DNA from: Myrica gale
Lineage: Eukaryota; Streptophyta; Magnoliopsida; Fagales; Myricaceae
Length of the DNA: 64,000 nucleotides
Assembly: GCA_963930655.1 (NCBI GenBank)
Contig: OZ005605.1
Span: 6,269,501 to 6,333,500 of the forward strand
Reading direction: 5' to 3'
The translations under genes and the position numbers were made by a program. Below the pieces are notes generated by a model. The model ran no database searches, was not told the DNA's origin, and saw only the letters and a program-made list of their open reading frames with translations. Positions 1 to 11,538 of the stretch are shown piece after piece. Positions within the stretch are counted from its first letter, which is position 1; each line of letters opens with the position of its first letter.

Positions 1-97
1 TTCATCCATTTATTGAAATCATCAAAATCTCGATTGTGAACAAAAGCCAATAGACACCCTTTAGCCATTTACAACACCTCTTACGTTTATCCTTCGT

Positions 98-1654
98 TTA
101 AGTAAATAATGCTTGAGGCATCACCTCCTGCTGACCCCAAACTTGCAAATACAACTCCTTAATGCCCATTAATTCCAAGTCCCGCCGAACACTAGAATTG
201 TCCTTCGCCTTACCATCAACGTTCATCAAAGTTCTCAACACATTATAAAAAATATTCTTCTCTATATGCATGCTGTCCAAATTATGTTGAAGTTTCAACT
301 TTGACCAGTATGACAACTCAGAGAATATGATGCGCTTTGTCCAACTTTACTCATTGTCAGCCCAGTTTTCTCTTATTCTGAGTCTTCCCAAACAAACATA
401 ACAGTACCGATTCAAGTTGTTGAATTATCTCCTCTCTAGTGACTTCTTCAGGTGTTGCTCTAAACTTTTTTTTCCATCAAATATGTCGACAGCATGCCTC
501 CACCCTTGCGTCGCGGGCAAGTATCGGTGATTTCCCAAAAAATAATGTTTACCCCAAAATGAAGTTGTGTTCGCATTGCATTTAGGGCATGCTAACCGCC
601 CTTTTGTACTCCACCCCAGAGATTACCATAAGTAGGGAAGTTATTTATTGTCCAAAGCAAAGCAGTTGTAACTTGAATAAACATGATACGGTTACGTCGT
701 ATGTCTGCATTCCATTTTCCTACAAGTCCTTCAACTCATCTACCCACAGTTGCAAGTAGATATCGATATCATTCCCGAGACTTTTTGGACCCGGAATAAG
801 TAACGACAACATGAAACTTGAATCATTCATATATTTCCATGGCGGCAAATTGTATAGAATTAGTACAACTGGCCATATACGATACGATAAGCTCATGTTG
901 CCAAAAAAAATTGAACCCATCTGATGTCATACCCAACTGGATGTTTCGAGATTCTCGACCTAACCGTTCACACTTATTATTGAGGTGCTTCCATACCCTA
1001 GAGTCTAGAAGAGCTTCATCTCCCCAACTTTGTCCACATGCTTCTCTGGTGCCTCCGCGTATTCGTTGATGTTTGCCTTGATAAAAACAATCTCTGCTAT
1101 TCTGACTGTACTTCTACCTCGATTCCCCACACACCGGATACTCTTATAACTCACTGTGCTCCTTCCAAAAAAATACATAGTCATTTAAGCACGCATGTAT
1201 GTTATCGTAGCTAAATCCTAAATTATTTCTTAACTTTTTCGCCTCATAATAAGATTTAGGAAGTGTCTCCACCTTTGGCAGTGCATCTTCTATCAAGCCC
1301 AACACATCATCAAATACCTTCACAGTCAAATAATTCTCCGACTTCACATGAAGTAACTTAACAACGAAAGACAACTTCGAGTACTTCTTACACCCGAGAA
1401 ACAACTCTCGCTTAGCATCTGCCAATAACTTGGTATATGCAAAAAAATCCGTCTCTATACCCAAACTGGACTGTTTCAGGACCCGACATATTTTCACCCG
1501 CGTTCTCATCAACTCCTGCTCTTGCCTTAAAATCTTCTAACATTTCTCTCATATAATCATTTATGTTTCCCTCAGAGTACTCGCTGCCCGGTTCAAGTTC
1601 TAAATTCACCACCCGGTTTGAAGCTTCTGAAATTGACTCTCCATAAATTTCCAA
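98..1654 (-). pseudogene. tnp2-type CACTA transposase, decayed, partial
   Basis: Minus-strand reading frames together follow the plant En/Spm TNP2-like transposase. From right to left: an acidic N-terminal piece (1654-1412), a piece with LHVKSEN, ETLPKSYYEAKK and YDNIHACLNDY (1512-1144), a piece with WPVVLILYNLPPWKYM and LIPGPKSLGNDID (920-720), and one with LDSMHIEKNIFYNVLRTLMN and DGKAKDN (316-98). These are the landmark blocks of the Transposase_21 (tnp2) core in the correct order. Between the blocks the frame changes and stops occur, so no full-length protein is made. The C-terminal half lies beyond base 1. The protein would cut and join the CACTA ends. The family call is firm; activity is ruled out for this copy. 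Confidence 0.88.
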
Positions 1655-2639
1655 TGAGTGTAACTCTGGTCAAACTCAATTATGATAAATGATCCTCCAT
1701 CTCGTCCACACGTTGGAACAACACATTTTTACATCTCTCAAATGAACATCTTATCAGAACCCGACTATCTGCATAATTACGGGCAACACATAAGAAAACT
1801 CGAATACCATCACCATACCTCGCACTTTTGAGTCTATCGGCCCCATAAATCTAGCTCTTATTAATATTGTTCTTTCAAAGACAAAATACAAACAATAATG
1901 ACATTCAAACTCAATTCCAATTTCTTTAGGTTATAGATCATATCTCATTCAAGTTTACAATATCACGTACTGCACGTAATTGACCCGAGCATTGTGACGG
2001 ATGCTCTAGAAATTTTGACAGAATTTTCCCTCAGTCGCCAGTTATACGCCTACAACATTGAGCATATATCGCAATAGTAGATACAATAACACACATTACG
2101 CATACTGTAAACTCAAATTGTCCATAACGTGGACAATTCAAGAATTACATCGAGTTTGATGTCCGAACTTCATGTAATTCCTAAACGTGGGATAAAGATA
2201 CTAAATTAATGCATGACATAACAGTAAAAACCGTTTGGATGTACCAAAATCGTCCGAACAATACATATAAGGGTTCAAATAATTTTTGCAAAGCGTTTGA
2301 ACCAAAAAAGTTTCCCGACGGAACATAATCCGTCCAGGCTTCGATTGTCGAACAAGTCAGTTTTTCAACGCACAAACTCAATTTTCACCACAAAAATATT
2401 TCCAAAATCAACCAAAAATCAAACACTTCAATATAAACACATCACAACCAACCCTAAACTCCATTACTATCATTGTAGACCCTAAAATTTCGAAAAATAA
2501 TTGCTTTTTATCCTAAAACAATTCAATTTAAAACCCACTAACCTCAAATGTAATCCAATATCAAATTCTAAATGAGTTACTCCTTTCACACCCTATTCAA
2601 TGACATTCGAAGACCAAAATTAGCTCTCATCCTCTTCTA

Positions 2640-3170
2640 GTGCAGAAATATCTCGTTTTCTAAATATTTTCTGTTTTTCCTGCACTGTCTGCGAACTTGC
2701 GATTTTCATACGATTGAATATCGTTCGTAAATGTAAAAGGTCATTTGGATGCATAAGGGTATTTGTTTTCGAGGGAATTGTTGCCGCCTAAAGTTCATAA
2801 TTGTCTAAACTAAGACGTATACGCCCGAACAACATCATACAGTTAAAGACACCATTTTAGTAATTTTCGAACGATAGCATCTGGTGTAAACACACAAACG
2901 TTCAAACTGTAAATAATCGTCCGAACACTATCTTACATTACATGACACCGTTTTAAAAATACCAAGACGCTAGTGTCTAATCATAAAAAACAACGTCCGG
3001 ACAATATAAAACAAACCGTCTGAACGGTGTCATTCATTTATGGCATCCCGACCGTATAAACAAGTGTCCGGAAGGTTTTTTGATATAATACGACATCGTT
3101 CGAGCATAAAATAAAAAGTTTGGACGGTAACCTGGACGTCCAAATAGTTTTTGATGAATTTTTTTATGCC
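2640..3170. repeat. CACTA A internal motif array
   Basis: Scattered 8-10-bp copies of a motif close to CGTCCGAACG in both orientations (for example gtccgaac, cgtccgg, gttcaaac variants). They lie between the tnp2 gene and the accessory gene, the same place where element B has its CGATCGATCG array. In En/Spm such subterminal motifs are bound by the element's second protein; that role is inferred here. The flanks 1655-2640 and 3170-3480 are AT-rich and show no gene. Confidence 0.6.
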
Positions 3171-3489
3171 TCTAGTCAATAAATTTATCTGCATGTTTTA
3201 AATAACCAAAGTTAGTTAATAATATAAAGAACCTTAAGTGTGTTAAGTTGTAATATCAATATTTTTTTAAATGAGTGTACCGAAATTAGAAATGTAACAT
3301 TAATTAACATATTGTATTAAGTTCTAATAAAAACAAATAACATAACTGAAATAGCATAAATATATCAAATAATGTCAAAACAAAATATGAACAAAAAAAC
3401 ATAATATAAAAGTAAATGTCTTCAAAACATAATATAAAAGTAAATGTCTTCAAAACATAATAAAAAAATAAACGTCATAATAAAACTAA

Positions 3490-4613
3490 GTAAAGGTAGA
3501 CTACTGCTCATCATTATCATCATCCATGAGTTTTAAAACGTGACGGACTAAATGAAGATGCTCCTCTATCTGCACCACCCGCTCGGTTAGGGGGAAGAGC
3601 TCCGCACCGTTTCCATGCCTTTTAGGACCTCCTTAAGCGCAACAACCTTCTTCCTCCTTCCTCCACCTAACGTCCATGACCGCGACCTTCTGTTTAAAAG
3701 TTGTCAGTCGACCACTGATATCACTAGCCACTCTATGGGTCCATGGGTGGGCTGCAAGATCGATCGCATCCGCTGAGTCAGCTCCGTCATCATACCGTCC
3801 ATCCAACTCGGTTGTTGTGCCCCAAGTCTCTGTCTAGGATCCTGCCCCTCCATTGCTTCCTCAGGTTGCTCTTGTCATCTAACTCTAGCAGTCTGAGCGA
3901 CATTCAGAGCTCGGCGTGTCTAGGCCATTGATTTGAAGAACTTTGACTTTTTAATCATCCCTAGTGGAACCGCCATGGCGTATAGGAACTGTGTCAGAAG
4001 AATTCCTTGCGGTAATGGAATTGTAGCATCAGTCTTCAAGGCCTCTGCACGAATGGATTGACAGATGTATGATGTTATATCAACAGGCAGCCCCCGTACA
4101 ACTTCCAGGTAAAGGAACTTGGCTTGGCAATAAGACAACTTCATTGTGTGCTTCTTCGGGTTGATGGAGGATCATAGGATCAGGTCCATGATTCCCCAAA
4201 AAGGAAGCAGCTGCCCATCTATCATATAGATTCTCTCGAAAATAGTTGTATCCTCGCCCAACATAGTCTGGAATACCTCCACCTAAGTACGCTGGCCCTC
4301 CTCGCTCAATCAGCAGGTTTGTGAACACTATTAAATCTCTCTCGTACCCGAAGAACCACGCCAGCTTGTCAGACGAGAATATGATCGGAACGTTACGGAC
4401 AGTGATCTCCATACTATGCTCCTCGAGGTCCATTACCCATAATATAATATAATAAAACACCCGCACCAGATTCTTCGATGCATATTCGGTCCCATAAATC
4501 AACAGAAGCAACCCTAACACTTCAAGAACCTCCGGAAGCGTCATACCCTCAAATGAGAGATCATATAAATCTGCCAACTTAACGTCCCGTGCGACAACAA
4601 TCGAGTGGAACAT
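3490..4613 (-). pseudogene. CACTA accessory gene, putative plant transposon protein type with coiled-coil tail
   Basis: A 177-codon minus-strand frame (4613-4080) with SDKLAWFFGYERD and a following frame (4144-3920) with TIPLPQGILLTQFLYAMAVP resemble the plant domain known as putative plant transposon protein (PF20167 type), often found in transposon-derived genes. The order and the final block parallel the accessory gene of element B, where the matching text is SLSYGVFLTQFLISQGV. A last minus-strand stretch to about 3490 reads RVVQIEEHLHLVRHVL and ends DDDNDEQ-stop, a heptad-like coiled coil. Frame changes between blocks show that it is broken. Function is unknown. The family assignment is by eye and would need a profile search. 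Confidence 0.55.
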
Positions 4614-4689
4614 AATTATCGTTGTATGTTGCTCTACCGTTAAAGCTCGAGCAGAAGGTTGCTCGTCATCCGCCTGCTAATTTTTTCAG

Positions 4690-5800
4690 AATTTGCACAA
4701 AAAGTGTTTGCACGGTTAGAAACACGTCCAAACACAAATAACATCGTCCTAACATTTAGTCAAATTGTCCGAAGATTAATAATACCACCCAGACAGATAC
4801 ATGAAGCGTCCGGACATTATCAAAATGTCAACGTATCCATTTTGAAAGTCTAAAAAACACCCGAACATCTTTAAATGTTCGTCCAAACCCAAAGCGGATA
4901 AAAATTATTTAAATCTAACATTCAAACGTCCGGACTGCATTTGAAAAGAGTTTGGACAAAATCAAAATGACAACATATAACCGTAGGTATACACTATCAG
5001 GGGTCTGAACGTAGAACAAAAAATTAAACTATTTAAATTTAAAATAAACAACGTTAGGACATCTTTCATATAGCGTCCGAACAACATTAAAACGACAAAA
5101 TATACCGCCGAATGACTTCGACATAAGTTCGAAATTCTAAAAAAAACGTCCGGATACTTTCGGGGGACGACCAAGTTAACTCAACCATGGCAGCATCCCT
5201 CCACACCCCCACATGCCCAAAAATACAACCAAAACATAAACTAATACACTTAGAACAATACTAAGACATTGTACTATACAAAAAATGGAGTTGAAAATCT
5301 ATATGTAAAACTGTAAGAGTGATATTACGTCAAGATTTGAGAAGAAAAAACTTGAGTTTTTAGATCTTTTTTTTATGAGAAATGGTCGGTATCTTTAAAA
5401 ATTATGAACTATTCTAATTTTGAGAATACGTTTATAGCGTCCACACTCCCAATTTGGCATCCGGAAGCTTTCCTGCACATGTGGCACAATCAACGTAATT
5501 CGTATTAAATGTCAAAATTTAAACCGTTTAAAATGGTTGGGAAGAATAAAAAAGTTCGTCTTACCATGTCGTGCGAACGTATTTCCTATGAATTGACGCG
5601 ACGTGGAAGTGCACGTTTGGCTGAATAAATAGCGAATATCATCCAGACGTCGAAAATGGGTTCGTATAGAGACAACCATTTTCATCTTTCGTATAACGTA
5701 AACACGAGTACGTCATGCGACGGTTACAGGAACGTTTGGATGGTATCCTCAACCATTCAAACGCCTACTTCATTTACTCTCAAGTGCGATATGGTAATAA
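4690..5800. repeat. CACTA A motif array (5' leader side)
   Basis: Numerous copies of cgtccgaac, cgtccgg and gttcgga-like words in both orientations lie on either side of an AT-rich leader (about 5280-5400). Elements A and C are clearly alignable here in opposite orientation: the minus strand of 5400-5800 matches 33930-34400. No open gene is seen. Confidence 0.6.
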
Positions 5801-6112
5801 ATTTATTTCACTTAATTTAATTTATTTCATTCAATTTAACACTATGTAATTTGGCTCAAATTTTTAACTTTATTTATTTATTTTGAATACATAAAAAATA
5901 TATATAGTTAAGCATACTTTTATATTAAATATCCGTTATAACTAATCACCAATTTAATTTGTCACTGCAAGATAATTAAACTAACTGTTACAATCTAATT
6001 ACACTAGTCCTTCCGTTAACATATCACTCGTACTAATCACCCATTTAATTTACTAATTATTCATTCAAATTGTAATAAATTTAATCTAATGAAAAAATAA
6101 AATTAATATAAA

Positions 6113-6509
6113 GGGATAATTACACTTTGCAACCCTTATATTTGGGGTCATTTACAATTTGCTCTCCGATATTTTATTTTTTAGACATTAAGTGCCTTAT
6201 CTTCAACATTTTTGCAATGTGGACCCCATATCCGGTTTGACCATCTAATTTAACGGATTTTGTCAACACGTGAACAGGTCGACAGCTACATGAACTAATC
6301 AACCGCTTCAAGTTACCTTTTTAGCGGTCAACTGGCTCGTTGTGCCTCTCACATGTTGATGAAATTCGTCGATTTAGTTGTTCAAATCGAGTACGAGGTC
6401 TACATTGCAAAAATATTAAAAATAAGGGGACCAATGTCTCAAAAATAAAATTTCAGGGTACAAATTGTAAATTAATCTAAAGATAAGGGGTGCAAAGTGT
6501 AATTATCTC
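6113..6509. mobile_element. MULE-type MITE inside CACTA A
   Basis: Terminal inverted repeats start GGGATAATTACACTTTGCA at the left and end tgcaaagtgtaattatctc at the right, and the inverted similarity continues for about 100 bases (Cattattttgagacatt-like text on both arms). Flanking 9-mers are TAATATAAA (6104-6112) and TACTATAAA (6510-6518), one mismatch. A 9-bp target duplication and GGG-type ends fit a Mutator-derived non-autonomous element. It carries no gene. Confidence 0.8.
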
Positions 6510-6611
6510 TACTATAAAATTTCAAAAATAATCTAAATACCAAACGAAAAACACAATCATCATGTCTAGTACAAGCCGAAAACGGTCTTTCAAACGATGA
6601 AAAAATAATAT

Positions 6612-7060
6612 TGTTAAACCATTATTAGAAGACTAGTCTAAATCACGAGCTCCCTCTGGTTCGTCTATATCTTGTCCGAGGCCATCACGAACATGCGCCA
6701 AATGCTCCTTCAAATTATCCACCCGTCTGACGAGTGTCTTTAGATGTATCGGAACAGTATGGAGAGACTGGCAAACTGAGACAATTGTTCTCTCACAGAG
6801 AACAGTTCCATCCGTAAAATATTCAGATCTTCCGTTAGAGCAAGTTTAGTCTCCAGACCGGTCAAGCAGGATTGGAGCTCCATGAACAACGAATACGTTT
6901 GCTCCATTATCGCCTGAATACTTTCCTTTAACTCCGCTAAAAAGACATCTGACAAAATTGACTCTGTTTGTCCCCAGACATTGATGATATTTCTCCTGGA
7001 GCATTTCATGGTCAACCTAGAGAAAAATTGACCAACATAAGCACAAACGATTCCCACCAA
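6612..7060 (-). pseudogene. Accessory-gene coiled-coil tail, element A
   Basis: Minus-strand frame 7060-6740 contains FLAELKESIQAIMEQTY, LELQSCLTGLETKLALTEDL and NILRMELFSVREQLSQ, a leucine-rich coiled coil. In the next frame down to 6612 comes NLKEHLAHVRDGLGQDID and DLD-stop. Element C has the same protein text at 32200-32818 (NIMRMELFSMREHVSQL, MEEHLVHVRDAFGQDLD). It looks like the tail of an accessory gene whose front has been deleted, because the same kind of tail ends the fuller gene at 3490-4613. A frame change makes it non-coding in this copy. Function is unknown. Confidence 0.6.
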
Positions 7061-7069
7061 CGTGAACTA

Positions 7070-7980
7070 CGTCGTAAAAATTTTAGGACGTCTGCACGTA
7101 AAAATACAGTTCGGACGTTCTAGAAAACGTCCGAAAGTTTTAAAACAATGCCCAAACAGTTTTTCGACGAACAAAAACAAAGATTGCGTAATTTTATAGG
7201 GGCAAATAACACAACAAACTAAACAGCGGACGATATTGAATTGAAATACATGAAATTGAGAAGTAAATACATGAAGAAAGTTTTACTTGAAGTTCTTTGT
7301 GACATCTCAAACGGGTAGTGACAACGTTTGGGAGAAAAGTTTGAAAGAAGGGAGTGAGTTTGTGATTTTGACAAAGTCTGGCAAGTTTAATGTGTTTAGG
7401 AAGCGTCCAAACGTATTTCATTAGCGCTCGGACGCTTCTCAGCGATTGTATTCACATGTGACCCAATAAAATTTAACGTCATTAAATATGCCCAATTCGA
7501 AAAGGTTCTAGAACTTATACTTTTCGGACGCTATTTATTAGTCCGAAGGGATTCGATGTCAGTATCTGAAGTTTTGCAACGTGGAACCACACGATTCGCG
7601 GAAGAAGCGTTCATACCTGTGGGGACCATTTTCGTATCTTTCGAACGATGTTATTTTTCCATTGGAATGATGCTGGTAAGGTCCGGACTGGATTGAGTGT
7701 TCATGACGGTATTTTAAAATTTATGACGATTCTAATTGTCACTCAGTTACGACGATTTGGAATTTGTCACACTGCAGAGCGTCTGAACGGTTTGCTCGTC
7801 TGTCTGGACAATATTTTGTTTTTGTTAATATTTTTATCGTCACTCATTCGTGATGCGTGTATGTCTTCACACCAGAGATACTTCCGAACGTGTTTTTGGA
7901 TGGTTTTGGGTGAGGAAATTAATATTTTTTCTGGGAAAGTTCATTTTACGTGACAAAATTTGGTTTGACACCCAAACTTT
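7070..7980. repeat. CACTA A 5' subterminal repeats
   Basis: Dense gttcggacg, cgtccgaac and cggacgct words, several as inverted pairs, run up to the terminus at 8010. The minus strand aligns with the first 700 bases of element C (31074 onward), including a shared leader that reads CTTCAAGTAAAACTTTCTTC here and ttcaagtaaaaccttcttcg in C. Confidence 0.7.
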
Positions 7981-8078
7981 TGTCACCTAAAGCTATATTT
8001 TCTTGTAATATTAGGGGAGAGAGGGGGAGAAGAAATCCTAGTTTGGGAGAGTGGGGGAGGGGGAGAAGAAAGTTCGAT

Positions 8079-8118
8079 TTGGGGCTAATCTGAACGACGT
8101 CGTTCAGCTTAGCCCCAA
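8079..8118. repeat. 40-bp near-perfect palindrome
   Basis: Two 20-base arms meet at GACGTC (centre 8098/8099) with one mismatch per arm; outer arms are TTGGGGCTAA and TTAGCCCCAA. It lies 70 bases outside the end of CACTA A, in a purine-rich stretch (8015-8075). The rest of 8010-8465 shows no gene. Confidence 0.85.
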
Positions 8119-9604
8119 TTGACTTTTTTACAAAAAAAAATTAAAAAAAAGACGTTTATATGAGGCAATGACATGACATATGACCGGGCAAGTGACTTGG
8201 CAATTGTGAGCCCATGATACACGTGACATCATCTGATTTGTGCTTACGTTTTTATTTTTGCTATGTCATCATTTACTGTTAAAGTTTCAAATGGTATAGA
8301 AACAGAGGGACATATTGTGACCTTGAAGTTTATCTTAGGAGTATTAAAGTGACTTTATTTATCATAGGAGCATATCTGCAATTCGCGGATACCACAAGGA
8401 CATAGAATGCATTTAAACCTTGCTTTAATACCCTTATCCTTGAGTTTGATTTTTTTTTTAAAAAAAGAAAATGACAATATTGTCACTAGGTTTATACAAC
8501 GCTAACGATTTAGCCACTAAGTTTCATTTTTTTCTTTATGGTCACTCAGTACATACCCTCGTGATGTTTTGGTCCTGCCGACAGACTTCCGTCAATTCAT
8601 TTAACGGAATGCCCTGTCATGTCAACTTTTTATCATGTCAGCACCACACGTCAGCCAGATTAACACGTCAGCAATAATTCTTATGAAAAATGCTGCGTTT
8701 AGTGACGTAATTTAAAGGAAAATTGACAATCTGGTTACTAGGTTTATACCACGCTGATGATTTAGTCACTAGGTTTCATTTTTTTACATTATGGTTACTG
8801 AGTCCATACCTATGTGACGGTTTGGTCCCTCCATCCATAATCTGTCAATCCATTTTTTTATACCCATGTTTCGATTAAATTGACTAATGTTTTTTTAATA
8901 AAAATATTAAATATCTAAAAATTAATAATTCTTAAGTGAAATGTGATAAAAATAATACCTGAAAAGTGAGATAAAAGAATGTCAATATTCTCATAATTAA
9001 AGTGTGGTAAGCGTATATCATTTAATAAAAAGATAAGAGTCTAGAAGTGAAAATTTCTGCATTGGCTCATGTCTATATGGCATCAAAGACTGTCAATATT
9101 CAAGCAAAGCTCTATTAATATTAGCCTAAAAAAATATTTATTATAACCCACTACGATATTGACGGAACCCTGTGTGAATGTGACAAGAGCTAAAAAGAAA
9201 GAAAGAAAAAATATATATATCTTGATTTCCTTCCACGTAATATATGAAGGAGAGAAGATTCTAAATATGGTCAATTGTCTAATCTCTTATCATATTTTTC
9301 ATACCTCAATGCGTAATTAATTTTCTATTTTAGTGGGTTGTGATCATCAGTCATGCTACCTTTGTTGATCCACTTGCAACAACTACAACATGATAATCAC
9401 TTATTTTTAAGCAAGTGAATATAAATTTTCATTGCTAATAAAAAGAAGATTATACATTTTCATTGCTTATAAAAAGAAGAATATAAAATTTAATGAAGTA
9501 GAAATATATTATTTCATTAGAGACAGAATTAATGCCAATAGATTTATAGTATGAGCGTAAAAGGAAGCTAGAGTCACTTGTGTTTTCGAGTTAAAATTTT
9601 GGTT

Positions 9605-11149
9605 TGTTAGCCCAAGGTTGTTTTGAAAACAATCTATAAATGATTTTGATGATAACAAAGTTTCTATGTTTTGAAGAACTTTAGATTTTACATTTTATAA
9701 CCTTCTCTTAAAATGAATTTCTTATTGTATCAAGGTTCCCTCTACATAAAAACTCTGAAATCTTTTTGATCCTCTTTATTCTCATTAAAAGATCACCTTT
9801 TATATTGCAAATGGTTTTGAGAATTTTTGAATTGGAATAGATGTTGTTAAAGAACATATTTTTTGGCTAAGTGTTGGAGGTGTCGACATATAGGACCATG
9901 GTGCCGACACGTTGAACTAACACCCGAGACTTTGCATTCCAATCCATTCAACTTGTTGTTTTGGCTAAGTGTTGGAGGTGTCGACACATAGGACCATGGT
10001 GTCGACACATTGGACTAACACCCGAAACTTTACATTTCAAACCTTTCAAGTTGATTTTTGTCTAAGTGTTGAAGGTGTCGACACATTGATCATTGGTGTC
10101 GACACATTGAACTAACACCCAGAACTTTACATTTCAGACCTTTCAAGTTGATTTTTGTCTAAGTGGTGAAGGTGTCGACACATTGTATCATTGGTGTCGA
10201 CACATTGAACTAACACCCGAGACTTTATATTTCAAACATTTCAGGTTGATTTTTGACTAAGTGTTGAAGGTGTCGACACATTGAACTAACACCCGAGACC
10301 CTATTTTCAGATCTAGTTTAATGTGTCAGCACATACAACCTATGTGTCGACACATTGTGTTATTTTGCAGAATTTCTGGAAATGTCGTCATCACTTCAAA
10401 ACTTCCTCAAAATGTCTCAAATGACCTCCAACGGCTCCAAAGCTTTACCAGAAGACCCTTGGTGCCCTAGACGCTTTAAATTGAAGAAGATGGAGAGAGA
10501 AATTGTGTGGTTGTGCGACATTTATCTGCCCTAACTTTATAGAGAGAGAAACACTTTAAAGAAGAAAGAAGCTACATCATCCAAGAAAGCTTGTCATCAC
10601 CTGCAAATAATTGTTGCCTTTCTTGTATATCTTGTCTCTTTACACACCTCAGTACTTCACACTTGCTTATTCAGCTTAAAGAGCTATTTCATTAGATTCC
10701 CTTTTGTACCCATCCTTGAAAAACACGTGAGTGTTTGTGAAAAACACTTGTCCTACTTGTTGGGTAGAAGAAATCCTCTAGGTTGTGAGGATTTGTGAGA
10801 GTGAGTTAAAGTCTAAGCTCAGAAAACACTTTGTAACGGTTCCTTAGCTCCTCAGAAGCTAAAGTGTATTTACTATTTGGAGAATAGTGAAGGAAGCCCA
10901 AGGAAGTCAATAGCCTTGAGGGTGGACGTAGGCAAGTGTTAGCCGAACCACCTAAAAGTCGAGGTGTTATCTCTCTAACCCTATCTCCTTTTACTGTTGT
11001 TTTCTTTTGTTGTGATTGTTTATATATTTTGTTCAATTTCTTGCTCTTTAGATAGGGGATCTTTGGATATTCGATTTTATTCTTAAAAGTAGGCAAAAGT
11101 TTTTATAAAACCCAATTCACCCCCCTCTTGGGTTGTTAGTGTCCTTTCA
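9605..11149 (+). mobile_element. Solo LTR, Ty1/copia (SIRE-like), fossil
   Basis: The segment begins TGTTAGCCCAAGGTTG and ends GTCCTTTCA, flanked by the 5-bp duplication TGGTT (9600-9604 and 11150-11154). Near the right end the text caattcacccccctcttggg matches the other solo LTR at 61343-62619. Length (1545 bp) and text fit a SIRE-type copia LTR. Internal genes are absent, so it arose by recombination between two LTRs. Relative age: younger than the long-TIR element it sits in. Confidence 0.85.
9870..10345. repeat. Minisatellite with GTGTCGACAC core inside solo LTR
   Basis: About four to five imperfect tandem units of roughly 110 bp, each containing aagtgttgnaggtgtcgaca, a second gtgtcgacacattg and cattgaactaacaccc. 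The core GTGTCGACAC is a perfect 10-bp palindrome occurring about twice per unit. Confidence 0.85.
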
Positions 11150-11538
11150 TGGTTTATAAAATAATCTTTTTCGATTAAATTATTTTTTTATTACAATAAC
11201 TATAAAAATTCACTCATCAATTTTTTTAGATGTAGTGATGGAAGGACATATAGTCACACGGGTATGAATTCAATGACCAAAATGTAAAAAAAGTAAACTG
11301 AGTGACTAAATTGTAAATTTCTCTTATAACAAAATGTAGCGTTTTATTTAATGATTATTTGACGTGGTTAATTTGGCTTATGTGTGGCCGTGACGTGGCA
11401 GAACATTCTGTTAAATGGATTGACAAAAGTTTGACGTCACCAAATCATCGTGTGGGCATGAATTGAGTAGCCATATAGTAAAAAAATAAAAATTAGTGAA
11501 TAAATCGTCAACTAGCCGTATACTGAACTGAACCAAGA

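Larger units (their letters stand above)
1..8010 (-). mobile_element. CACTA (En/Spm) element A, minus strand, truncated by window edge
   Basis: The right end (8003-8010, ttgtaata) is a decayed CACTA terminus; read on the minus strand the terminal 100 bases match the clear CACTA terminus at 31074 (GCTTTRGGTGACA followed by the same run of features). Going leftwards come arrays of a CGTTCGGACG/CGTCCGAACG motif, a coiled-coil gene tail, an accessory gene and a tnp2-type transposase that runs off the window at base 1. The two changed terminal bases and the broken genes indicate an old copy. The 3' end lies outside the window, so no target duplication can be tested. Orientation follows from the transposase, which reads on the minus strand with its N-terminus near 1654. 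Confidence 0.85.
8466..11516. mobile_element. Long-TIR element (MULE-like), split by a solo LTR
   Basis: The left arm (about 8466-8880) and right arm (about 11230-11516) are inverted copies of each other: for instance tcactaggtttatac and accacacgtcagccagatta on the left correspond to the complement of the right arm. The left arm itself contains two related units (8471-8690 and 8714-8880), each with a gtttcatttttttnnnttatgg core, and the right arm has both in reverse order. The interior holds the solo LTR at 9605-11149 and AT-rich sequence with no gene. Exact ends and target duplication could not be fixed, so the superfamily is an inference from arm length. Confidence 0.65.
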
